64,000 nt of DNA from Alitta virens (taxonomy: Eukaryota; Annelida; Polychaeta; Phyllodocida; Nereididae). Of the stretch, positions 1 to 8,199 are shown piece after piece. Both the position numbers and the translations under genes were made by a program. The stretch covers positions 7,591,501 through 7,655,500 of the forward strand of contig OW028577.1 of NCBI GenBank assembly GCA_932294295.1, given 5' to 3'. The notes below the pieces were generated by a model, which worked only from the letters and a program-made list of their open reading frames with translations, did no database searches and had not been told where the DNA came from. Within the stretch, counting starts at the first letter, position 1. Every line of letters begins with the position of its first letter.

Positions 1-1511
1 CCAGTGTGTCAGGCAAATACAAAGGTGCCCAAAGGAAATTGTCAGAGGAATTGGAAAGGGAGATAATATATGTTCCTTGCATTACACATGGCGCCAACTT
101 AGTAGTAGAACACAGTTTCAAGGCAAGCGTCCTCATTTCCGACATGTATGACATCATGGAGTGCATTATGTATTTTTTACCTCCAGCACGAAACGTCACA
201 AGGAGCTTGTGGATTCAATTGAAGCAATAGAAAATGCACTGCATTTGAGGAATCTATCAAAGACCCACTGGACAGCAAGGCCTGAATCTGTTGAAGCAGT
301 CTGGAGAACCTTTGAAAAAATAACGGATGCTCTGAAAGAAATTAAGGGAAACAATGATTTCGACAGAGAATCCAGGATGAAGGCAGCTGGAACCCTATCC
401 AGGATGAAGGCAGCTGGAACCCTATCCAGGGTGAAGGCAGCTGGAACCCTATCCAGGATGAAGGCAGCTGGAACCCTATCCAGGATGAAGGCAGCTGGAA
501 CCCTATCCAGGGTGAAGGCAGCTGGAACCCTATCCAGGGTGAAGGCAGCTGGAACCCTATCCAGGATGAAGGCAGCTGGAACCCTATCCAGGATGAAGGC
601 AGCTGGAACCCTATCCAGAATGAAGGCAGCTGGAACCCTATCCTGGATGAAGGCAGCTGGAACCCTATCCAGGATGATCAGATTTGACTTCATAATCTCC
701 ATCATGTTCTCCAAGAACATTTTCATCAAAACCAAAATGATGACAGAGGTCTTGGAAAGGGAAACCTTAGATATCACTGGAGCAGTGGTAAGCAATGGTA
801 GTGACCCTTGCAAGTGTGAACATGATTAGGGATCCGATGGTCAAATAAATGATCTGCTGATTGCTGCAGTTGCATTTGCAAAACAGTTAGGGATTGATGC
901 AGCTGAGGATTACAATAAGTTCAACAGACCCAGAAAGCCACCCAGGCGCATTGATGATTCTCAACACACAGCCGCTGTGCTTTCAACGGAGTCATATTAT
1001 AGGAAAGAATGTAATGCTGTTCTTCATGCTCTGACCACTGAAATCAACGAAAAAAATGGAAAATGTTAAAAGGTCATTCAAACCATTTCTAACAGTACTA
1101 AACCCAAAGCAATTGCCATCAGCTGAAGAGATTGAGAAGTTCTGTGGATTGTTTCAGGGTGACGTAGCTTCTCCGGAGGTCCTAATGTCTGAACTGCAAA
1201 TGTTCCATGTTTTCATTGCAAAAGAAAACTCAGGCAATATCAACTATAGAGTAGCTGCTGATTTGGCAATTGAAGAAAACAGAAAACATGGCTTGTTTCC
1301 TGCTGTTGCAACATCATTCAAGCTGCTGTTGACTGCAGCTCCTAGTGTGTGTAAAGATGAAAGAAGTTTCAGTAAACTAAAACTATCTGAGAAATCAATG
1401 AATAACTCCCGATTAGATGCTCTCTTGCTTCTCACATGTGAAAAGGATATTACAGATGAACTAGATACACATCAAAGAATTGGTGAAGAAGTGGTCCAAA
1501 ATCAAGCATAG
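1..1511 (+). pseudogene. hAT-type transposase remnant
   Basis: Three open stretches in different frames (about 6-230, 161-829, 1056-1511) read as one broken transposase. The 161-829 part carries a segment typical of zinc-finger/DUF4371-linked hAT transposases (FFTSSTKRHKELV followed by LSKTHWTARPESVEAV). The 1056-1511 part ends with the hAT dimerisation signature (ERSFSKLKLSEKSMNNSRLDALLLL). The frames do not join without frameshifts, stop codons fall between 829 and 1056, and a 27-bp minisatellite interrupts the middle, so it cannot make an active enzyme. The upstream end lies outside the window and no terminal inverted repeat was found. Family call from motifs seen by eye. Confidence 0.75.
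374..670 (+). repeat. 27-bp minisatellite, 11 copies, inside hAT remnant
   Basis: Eleven near-identical 27-bp units (aggatgaaggcagctggaac plus ccctatcc-type end) run head to tail. Because 27 is a multiple of three the array stays open and encodes the 9-residue unit RMKAAGTLS, with R-to-W and M-to-V variants. Units differ at only one or two positions, which suggests recent expansion. A partial twelfth unit follows at 671. Confidence 0.95.
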
Positions 1512-2884
1512 ACGTATCAAGACAATGTGATTTATATGAAGATCTCATGAATAATGAATATATGTGTACTATGTGTCATACTTTGACAAAGCTAAGAACA
1601 TTACATACACTCACATTTAGATCTAACCTTTCTTTTATCAGTTCATCAATAACATCTTAAAGTATGTCTTACTGTTCTCTTACATATGGACAATAACTGA
1701 CTGATATTTCTGTATATTTTGTATAGTTTATTACGTATTAAATGCAGATAATTATATACATTTCTGACGTTTGTGATGGGCTTATCCGGGAATCAGCATT
1801 ATACGTCATGGTCTTTGGAGGGGGGCCCTTGGTTAAGTGGGGGGGGGGGGGGGGGCATGGTGTCGACCCCCCCCCCCCCCCCCCCACCCCCAATGGTAGT
1901 GTCACTTTCTGAACTTTATTTGACAGCGTAAGTAAGAGGCTGCCACATTTTCATGATTTTGTGAACACAACCTATATATCGTTTACTTCAAAATGTCGGC
2001 CTTTCCCAATCTGAAGCAATGCTGAGAGGTTGTGAAGGCTGTCTAAAGTTACAGATGCTGACAGAATGGACCCACGTTATTGCCAATTTGACACATCTGC
2101 ACTTTCGTTCCGGGGCAGAAATCTAACACTAATGCACTTACCCCACTGAATATATGGCTTAGTAGTGCTTTTTGATAGTTACATTGACATATGTTGTCTA
2201 TGTTTTAAAAAATTGGGAAAAAATAGAAAGAAAAGCTGAACTCTGACACATCATAATATGTATAATACTATAAAAAAAGACACTATTTACCTTAAATGAA
2301 AGAAATTATATTTATTCCATGCTGATTATATATAATAATGGAGAATCCGAAAAAAATGCTAAAAATGGTGTTAAATTGTGTTTCCGGAGCAGAACTTTAG
2401 CATTAATGCACTTACCCTAACACAATTGTATATGTTATTAGTCTATGCAGCTTAGTTGTGCATTTTGATAGTCACATCGACATGTATCAGCTGTATTTTA
2501 AAATATTATAAGAACAAAAAAACCAAAATAAAAAGTTTCCAGAGCAGAACTCACAACCTACATTCACACAAAATTTGGTAAGATTATGTCTAAAATAGTG
2601 TTGAGATACCTTTTTGGGGTCTCATGACCATTAATGAAAGATAATTTTATATAATAAGGAAAGTATGAAAATTTGGTAATCTTTCAAACCCTCATATCAA
2701 TGACGCTATGATCCTTACATCAGTAACATTTTGCCAGTGATATATCTAGATTATAGTACTTTCACTTTTTAAGCTACATATTGAATTTATTTCATACTTT
2801 TTCTTTTTTTTTTCATAATGAGGGAAAATCTAGAAAAGATGCTAAAAATTGTGTTGCTTCCTTCATATCCATTTAGGGGGGTTC
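1512..2884. other. AT-rich non-coding stretch with diverged ~275-bp tandem units
   Basis: No credible gene. It holds a 17-G tract (1839-1855) facing a 19-C tract (1867-1885). There are also two diverged copies of a unit starting near 2105 and 2382; both contain a 'cagaa...aatgcacttaccc' block, then 'ttttgatagt(t/c)acat(t/c)gacat' and a later 'atgctaaaaat(g/t)gtgtt' block. A third partial copy of the last block lies near 2815-2860. Possibly the remains of a satellite or of a TE untranslated region. Confidence 0.6.
1839..1885. repeat. poly-G / poly-C inverted tracts
   Basis: Seventeen consecutive G are separated by an 11-bp spacer from nineteen consecutive C. The arms could form a hairpin, or a G-quadruplex on either strand. 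Assembly or polymerase slippage could alter the exact lengths. Confidence 0.9.
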
Positions 2885-4579
2885 TCACATAGCCGGTTTC
2901 CCGGAGAAACCGTATTGCTCTTGTAGAATCATGTAATATTGCACAATTTTAGGCATCTGTACTGCAACGGTGGTTGTCGTAGAAGACCGAGAACACTTAC
3001 TCGATTCCTCGCAGTCGTCCCCGAACCGAGAACAACCGCCAAAATCGATGGATGTTTTGCTCCTGTTCATACTAGAAGGTTAAATAAGCGTTGTAACCCT
3101 TGGATGTCTCATGATATTGTCAAATTGATGTACCATCGTGATTACCTTAAAAGAAAAGCTGTCCAGTCTTCTAATCGTGATCTATGGACTGCTTATAGAC
3201 ATGTCTGAAACAAGGTTACTAACCTCATAAGATCAGCCAAAAAACATTACTACCATGAAGCAATTCAAACAAGTAAAAACAATCCTTCCAAAATGTGGAA
3301 GGTTCTTAATAGTTTAACGGGAAACAAAGCAAGGCCTCCCCTACCTGAAAATTTCTCACCTGAATTACTTAATGATCACTTTAATACTATTGGTGAGTCA
3401 ACTGTTTCGGACATAGCTGTAGATAACAACAAAAGTTTGTTTTGGAAAACTTCTGTATCTGTTTACTGTTTTGAGTTTCAACATGTCACACAAGAATCTG
3501 TAAACAAAAATGTGTTCAAACTTGGTCAAGAAAGTTCTATGGATGTTTTGGGTTTTGACAGCAAACTTCTTTACATTTCTCGTCATATCATTGCACCGAA
3601 AATTACCAAATTCTGTAACGTTTCACTGTCTACTTGTCAAGTTATTAATGACTGGAAATTGTCTAGAATCACACCTGTTTATAAAGGTAAAGGTTGTAAA
3701 AATTATGCTGGCAATTATAGACCTATCAGTATCAGATGATATTTTAATTTACTGTACTGGTGAAAATGTTACTGACCTCAAGAATAATTTGCAGTCTTCA
3801 CTAAATGGTGTCAATTATGGTATGTCAACAACCGACTCGTTGTCAATACTTCTAAGTCTAATTCCATGCTTGTATGTACCAGACAAAAACATAACCGTTT
3901 AGATGATTGTGATCTTGATATCTGTGTCGGTAAGGATGCTGTTCAAAATGTTAATGCTATTGATTATTTGGGTTTGAAAATTGATCAAAACTTACTTTGG
4001 AATGATTATGTCGACAAATTGTGTAAAGACCTAAATACTAAATTGTATATGTTATCAAGAATTAAGTGTTATGTACCTTATAAATCCCTTATTCAAGTTT
4101 ACCAAGCCTCTTCAAACCAAGATTGATTATGCCATCACTGTGTGGGGCTATACCAGTAAATGTAACATTGATAAAATTCAACATATGCAGAATAGAGCAG
4201 CTAGAATCATATGTTACAATTATGATTTTATTAATACCAGAGGGATAACACTAGTCAGGCGATTGAATTTTTTTAATGTTTCACAGAGACGTGATTACTT
4301 TATGTCGGTTTTACTTTTTAAATCTATTCATGGGCTGGCTTCCCATTATTTATGTGATGACATCACTATGCAAAAGGAAGTCTCCAACCGCAATACGAGA
4401 AATTTTGATGAAAATGATGTACATATACCTTATGCTAATTCTGCTTTTAGCAGCAATGCTTTTACTGTTAGAGGTCCTATTATATGGAACAGTCTTCCTA
4501 GTGATGTTAAATGTTGTGATAACATTAATGTTTTTAAAGCCAAATGTAAAGCCTATTTTATCAATGTTTTGTACTAATC
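2885..4579 (+). pseudogene. non-LTR retrotransposon (LINE) remnant, 5' part
   Basis: Broken pol gene of a non-LTR element. Open pieces near 2939-3208, 3293-3739, 3740-4126 and 4071-4577 follow the usual order: a linker before RT (PWMSHDIVKLMYHRDYLKRKA; KMWKVLNSLTGNKA), the RT entry motif (YKGKGCKNYAGNYRPISI), the end of the palm (DDILIYC), and the C-terminal region (DYAITVWGY, MQNRAARIIC, GPIIWNSLPSDV, FKAKCKAYFI). The palm between NYRPISI and DDILIYC is missing (near 3738), so most of the polymerase was deleted. Frameshifts occur near 4110 and a stop follows 3205. The C-terminal frame closes with TAA at 4575-4577, inside the provirus target site; its 3' tail resumes at 22949. Confidence 0.8.
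4574..4579. repeat. left target-site duplication CTAATC
   Basis: CTAATC lies immediately before the AGTAGTTACAGGG terminus and is repeated exactly at 22949-22954 right after the other terminus. Six bp is the length expected for Polinton integration. The copy overlaps the TAA stop of the interrupted LINE frame. Confidence 0.92.
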
Positions 4580-4640
4580 AGTAGTTACAGGGCGATTATA
4601 AAACGTACCCCGAGGCTACGTGACGTACACGTGACGTAGC
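4580..4640 (+). repeat. left terminal inverted repeat
   Basis: Starts AGTAGTTACAGGGCG and is the perfect inverse of 22888-22948 over 61 bp; similarity continues imperfectly to about 4651. This is short for Polintons, whose repeats are usually 100 bp to about 1 kb. It includes part of a ladder of TGACGT hexamers at 4621, 4632 and 4643. Confidence 0.93.
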
Positions 4641-5166
4641 AGTGACGTAGTCCGACCTAGGGCCAGTTTAGGTGACCTCCAGGGGGCGTCGAAGGTTGGT
4701 TACAAGGGCACGTGCCGCGAATGGGTACCCCGAGGGTAAAGCGACGGTCTTAGATTGACTAATGAGATTGTATTGAGCCAGGGGCTATAGTTGAATTGTG
4801 TTTCTGATGATCGGCGACAGGCGGCGCTAGTGGTACTGGTAAGTGGCCACCAGGGGGCGGAATTGTACTTCTGATGATCGGCGACAGGCGGCGCTAGTGG
4901 TACTGGTTAGTGACCACTGGGTGGCGATTCTGCATGGAGCTGAGGTGCATGAGAAATGAGTGTACGGAATAACCCAGAGCCTACACATGTTAATTCCTGC
5001 AGTGCACGACAGGTTGTGCTAATGGTACTATAACCCAAGTCGCTGAGCAATACCTCCTTACTATATATGTATAATGTACCTGAGAGTAGCCCCAGTGTCA
5101 ACCAACACAATAATGCAAAGTGCTGTAGTTAATTGTTTATGGAGGATGCGAGGCGTATAAGACTGC
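4641..5166. promoter_or_regulatory. left subterminal non-coding region with CTCF-like motifs
   Basis: GC-rich, no gene. A 67-bp tandem duplication (4804-4870 and 4871 to about 4926) shares ctgatgatcggcgacaggcg and the following gctagtggtactggt. Three copies of a motif like the CTCF core lie here in the same orientation: 4676-4688 (cctccagggggcg), 4847-4859 (ccaccagggggcg, a full match to the known core) and 4914-4926 (ccactgggtggcg, one deviation). Function inferred only from motif likeness. Confidence 0.5.
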
Positions 5167-5174
5167 TATATATA
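5167..5174 (+). promoter_or_regulatory. TATA box of the 143-aa orphan gene
   Basis: TATATATA about 95 nt before the ATG at 5269, a normal distance for a TATA-driven start near 5197 and a short leader. Confidence 0.5.
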
Positions 5175-5268
5175 CAGAACAGTACAACTCAGGAATATAC
5201 TGCAACCATACATTACATGTGTCGCTTTTGAGAGCAGACAAGCCATAAGCACACAGATAACCATTAAC

Positions 5269-5700
5269 ATGTCATACACAATAAGCTGGTATGTTTATTC
5301 TTATCCTGATTGTGAGGATCCTAACTGTTTAACATTGCTCTACAACTCTGATAATGTATTCACAAGTTTAAATGAGTGCATAAGTGATTATTATCTTTCC
5401 GGTGTACCAACCAAATGTATGGAACGATGTTCAAACTGGGTTGTTAAGTTCTATGCCTTAGGTGACTGTAAACGTGTACCAACACCAGCAGAGACATACA
5501 ATCTTACATGGGCTGCATTTAACATTGTACCATGCTTAATGTGTGCTGAAGAGCATTACATAGAAGTTGAAAGGAGTCATGAATCCTTCACCGATCTTAT
5601 TACCTGTTTAAAGAACTACCAGGATAATCTTACCATTGATAAATATGATCCTGTACATAGAACTATTGTTAATGTTGAAGTTAGTCGTCATAATCATTGA
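5269..5700 (+). CDS. unrecognised cysteine-rich Polinton protein (143 aa)
   Basis: First gene of the provirus, family not recognised. It is 143 aa with about ten cysteines, including CEDPNC and CLMC, many aromatic residues and no signal peptide or membrane span. A TATA box lies about 95 nt upstream and an AATAAA follows at 5901. The tail may be alternatively spliced. A GTTAGT donor at 5680, within the last codons, is in phase with an acceptor (ttatgttgcag) ending at 5818; this would replace the last residues with a 25-residue tail ending at 5896. A second donor (AAGgttagt, 5733) lies past the stop and would give a 3' UTR intron. Position suggests an early or accessory role, but that is only a guess. 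Confidence 0.6.
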   Translation: MSYTISWYVYSYPDCEDPNCLTLLYNSDNVFTSLNECISDYYLSGVPTKCMERCSNWVVKFYALGDCKRVPTPAETYNLTWAAFNIVPCLMCAEEHYIEVERSHESFTDLITCLKNYQDNLTIDKYDPVHRTIVNVEVSRHNH

Positions 5701-5818
5701 ACTAGAGACCAGGATACCATCTCATATATAAGGTTAGTATACACTGTATATTATATATAGTATATATTAATTTATTAATAAATCATTATGATTGATACCA
5801 ACTGTTATTATGTTGCAG

Positions 5819-5896
5819 ATGGATACTACACACACAGCGCAATCGCAAGGTGTCCTTACACAAGACAGCATTAACAATGTATACATTGTACACTAA
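5819..5896 (+). CDS. possible alternative 3' exon of the 143-aa gene
   Basis: Directly after the acceptor ending at 5818 an ATG opens a 25-residue frame that closes with TAA at 5894-5896, followed at once by AATAAA (5901-5906). It is in phase with the donor at 5680. Whether it is a coding exon or only UTR cannot be told from sequence. Confidence 0.3.
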   Translation: MDTTHTAQSQGVLTQDSINNVYIVH

Positions 5897-5900
5897 TGTT

Positions 5901-5906
5901 AATAAA
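5901..5906 (+). terminator. poly(A) signal AATAAA
   Basis: Canonical AATAAA downstream of the first provirus gene. The stretch from here to the integrase TATA box (about 6082) contains nothing else recognised. Confidence 0.5.
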
Positions 5907-6081
5907 CATAGATCACGCTTCATGCAATAACAGTTGTTGTCATATATCTCAGACATCGCATACACATTACAGAACAACTGTTGTTAGACTACATTGTTAT
6001 ATAAAGTCTGACATGGTCTTTACATCACCATAACTAATAAACCAGCCTGTGGTAGTAAGGTTATACTGTTGATACTATTAG

Positions 6082-6088
6082 TATATAT
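6082..6088 (+). promoter_or_regulatory. TATA box of the integrase unit
   Basis: TATATAT about 60 nt before the ATG at 6144. A start near 6112 gives a leader of about 30 nt that contains a minimal upstream frame, ATGTAG, at 6135-6140. Confidence 0.45.
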
Positions 6089-6143
6089 ACGCCTAGACTA
6101 GTTTACAAGCTGGTAATAACGCAGCATTATCTAAATGTAGATC

Positions 6144-7274
6144 ATGGCACTAACACCAGAGATAGATCTGTTTTTGAGCGGTATCTATTACGCAATAGGT
6201 CAACCTAGTAGCTATTCGGGCGTAAGAAAATTATGGAATGAAGTAAAGAATAGACCACGTAAACCTCAAGGCATAACATTGTCAGTTGTGAGTAAATGGT
6301 TGAAGGAGCAGACAACATACATGATACATAAGTCACCAGTAAAAACGTTTGATACGGAGCATATAATAGTTGAACATATTGATGAACAATGGGACAGTGA
6401 CATCATCCAGATGGATGACTTTGCTAAGTATAATAGAGGATACAAATATATCTTAGTATGTATAGACGTGTTTTCACGCTTTGCATGGGCATGTGCGCTC
6501 AAGTTTAAAAAATCTGCAGATGTTACAACAGCGTTTACAGACATCATTAAGACATCAGGTAGAGTATGCAAGACTATACGTACAGATCAAGGAGGAGAAT
6601 ATATGGGCGCAGCATTTCAAAAAATGTTGCATAGTAAAGGTATTAACCACTTAATAGCATATGGTCGTCATAAAGCTTCGTACAGCGAACGATTCAATCG
6701 TACATTGGAAAATAAACTGTTCAAGTACTTTTATGAACGACAGACAGCCATGTACATAGATATTCTGGATGATGCAATGTTTAGCTATAATAACACAGTT
6801 CATCACTCTATTAACATAGCGCCTGCCGCTGTTAATACAGCAAATTCTCATGATATATATGAACAAGTGTACATGCCTATACTAAACAGATGGGCTAATA
6901 CACCTGTCACGTTCACTATAGCTCTAGGAAGTTTGGTTAGGTTGAGCTTATACACTAGCCCATTTGCACAAGGTTATCATGAGAAGTGGACTGAGGAATT
7001 ATTCACTGTTTGTAATCACATTCCCTCGCACCCGCCTAGGTATAAAGTGAAGGATCTCAGCGGTGAAGTTATCAAGGGTTCTTTCTATACAGAAGAACTA
7101 CTATTAGCATCTGTCCAGAACTTAGACGATATAACATATAAAATCGACAGAGTTATAAAAACTAAGCAGGTTAAAGGTCACAAACTCAGTCTTGTTAAAT
7201 GGTATGGTTATTCTGATAAGTTTAACACCTATATACCCACAACATCCATACAGCGTTACAAAGGTAAACAATAA
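6144..7274 (+). CDS. Polinton integrase (DDE) with C-terminal chromodomain
   Basis: 376 aa. It carries out strand transfer of the provirus ends into host DNA, making the 6-bp duplication. The N-terminal segment (SYSGVRKL...WLKEQTTYMIHKS) is the usual lead-in of Polinton integrases. The RNase H-like core shows the catalytic acids D86 (QWDSDIIQM), D148 (IRTDQGGEY) and E182 (SERFNRTLEN). The C-terminal 50 residues (YKIDRVIKTK...LVKWYGY) look like a chromodomain, known in this family and thought to guide insertion through histone marks. A classic HHCC zinc finger is not obvious. The stop overlaps the next start (TAATG). No reverse transcriptase or RNase H is near, so it is not part of a Ty3-type element. 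Confidence 0.92.
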   Translation: MALTPEIDLFLSGIYYAIGQPSSYSGVRKLWNEVKNRPRKPQGITLSVVSKWLKEQTTYMIHKSPVKTFDTEHIIVEHIDEQWDSDIIQMDDFAKYNRGYKYILVCIDVFSRFAWACALKFKKSADVTTAFTDIIKTSGRVCKTIRTDQGGEYMGAAFQKMLHSKGINHLIAYGRHKASYSERFNRTLENKLFKYFYERQTAMYIDILDDAMFSYNNTVHHSINIAPAAVNTANSHDIYEQVYMPILNRWANTPVTFTIALGSLVRLSLYTSPFAQGYHEKWTEELFTVCNHIPSHPPRYKVKDLSGEVIKGSFYTEELLLASVQNLDDITYKIDRVIKTKQVKGHKLSLVKWYGYSDKFNTYIPTTSIQRYKGKQ

Positions 7275-7699
7275 TGTTTGTGTACATATCATCCGATGTT
7301 GATAAAGAGAACTACTTTCCTGGTAATACACCAACATCATTCAGGGTTAAACTACCAGGTAGAGTAACATTCAGACCTCAAGGTCAATGGGAAGTTGCTC
7401 TGTTAGACATAGATTTACCTAGGCCTATTGACAAGTATAATGCTATATATATAACTATTAATTCATCTATATGTAAACCTAGTCCTGTCAATGCTATACT
7501 GGCACCTGTTTTAAATAGGGTGTACTTTAACCAGGTTAACAGAGGTGCACCAGTACATTTTGATAACCCTCGTTATATACCTTTATGCATTGAAGACTTA
7601 GACATTATAGATATATATTTAACAGATAACACAGGCATATACCCATCATTCAAACAAGGGAAGGTCAACGGGACACTACACTTCAGGTTAATAACGTAG
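7274..7699 (+). CDS. penton-like minor capsid protein (141 aa)
   Basis: 141 aa, starting in the integrase stop codon (1-nt overlap, TAATG). It matches by pattern a short Polinton protein: an N-terminal 'S......YFPGNTPTSFRVKLP' with 'GQWEVALLDIDLP', and a C-terminal 'DNTGIYPSFKQGKVNGTLHFR'. Such proteins precede the MCP in many elements and have been proposed as the single jelly-roll penton (minor capsid) protein. The size suits one jelly roll. Its place between integrase and MCP supports a virion role. The penton assignment is inference; the family resemblance is firmer. Confidence 0.65.
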   Translation: MFVYISSDVDKENYFPGNTPTSFRVKLPGRVTFRPQGQWEVALLDIDLPRPIDKYNAIYITINSSICKPSPVNAILAPVLNRVYFNQVNRGAPVHFDNPRYIPLCIEDLDIIDIYLTDNTGIYPSFKQGKVNGTLHFRLIT

Positions 7700-7725
7700 T
7701 TAGTGTACGTATATACAGTTGTAGC

Positions 7726-8187
7726 ATGACTGATAATACTAAGTATAACTCTTTCAACAAGGGTGTAGATTATGACATTTTATTGAAGCATTTCAAAGGT
7801 CAAGCGGAAGGTAGGACCACACCTTATCTAACTAGTTCACGTTTTCATAGCAAAAGGGTCCACATTAATCCTCACACACGCCGTATAATTATCGTTAATA
7901 AACCAAAAACTAATACCAAACCTACAAATGATAGAAGTATAAGTATAGGCGATGTTATCGATCCTACAGAAGCACAACGCCGTAGGGCGTTACATGATTT
8001 AGAAGTTGCAGCTACTAATATAACTACTGAACAGAAGACCCATCCTAATCACTCTGTTTTGAGCAGAGCTAATGGTAAGACAAACAGTAAGAGACACATA
8101 ACGCGTAAGTCACATACAGCAAGGAAGGCAAAGTTGAAGAAGACTGTTGATAAGGTTATACAACGTACGAAGGACGTTTTTGATTAA
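7726..8187 (+). CDS. basic protein, possible virion core protein (153 aa)
   Basis: 153 aa, strongly basic, family not recognised. The first half is moderately hydrophilic (FNKGVDYDILLKHF). The last 50 residues are rich in Lys/Arg and contain KSHTARKAKLKK. A closely similar tail (KSHTSRKSKLK) ends the protein encoded at 10796-11194, so two virion-cluster proteins share a basic terminal motif. Lying between penton-like and MCP genes, it could bind packaged DNA or be a capsid cement or scaffold protein. That is inference from charge and position. Confidence 0.6.
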   Translation: MTDNTKYNSFNKGVDYDILLKHFKGQAEGRTTPYLTSSRFHSKRVHINPHTRRIIIVNKPKTNTKPTNDRSISIGDVIDPTEAQRRRALHDLEVAATNITTEQKTHPNHSVLSRANGKTNSKRHITRKSHTARKAKLKKTVDKVIQRTKDVFD

Positions 8188-8199
8188 TAACTAATAACA

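Noticed and set aside
374..670. CRISPR-like array
   Set aside because: Contiguous tandem repeat without spacers in a eukaryotic context. The same applies to 38790-38990 and 41581-42026.
196..813. 205-codon minus-strand frame across the hAT minisatellite
   Set aside because: Mirror of the 27-bp repeat; the plus-strand reading has recognisable transposase motifs.
6144..7274. Integrase as part of a Ty3-type LTR retrotransposon
   Set aside because: No RT, RNase H, gag or LTR nearby; sequence pattern and neighbours fit Polinton.
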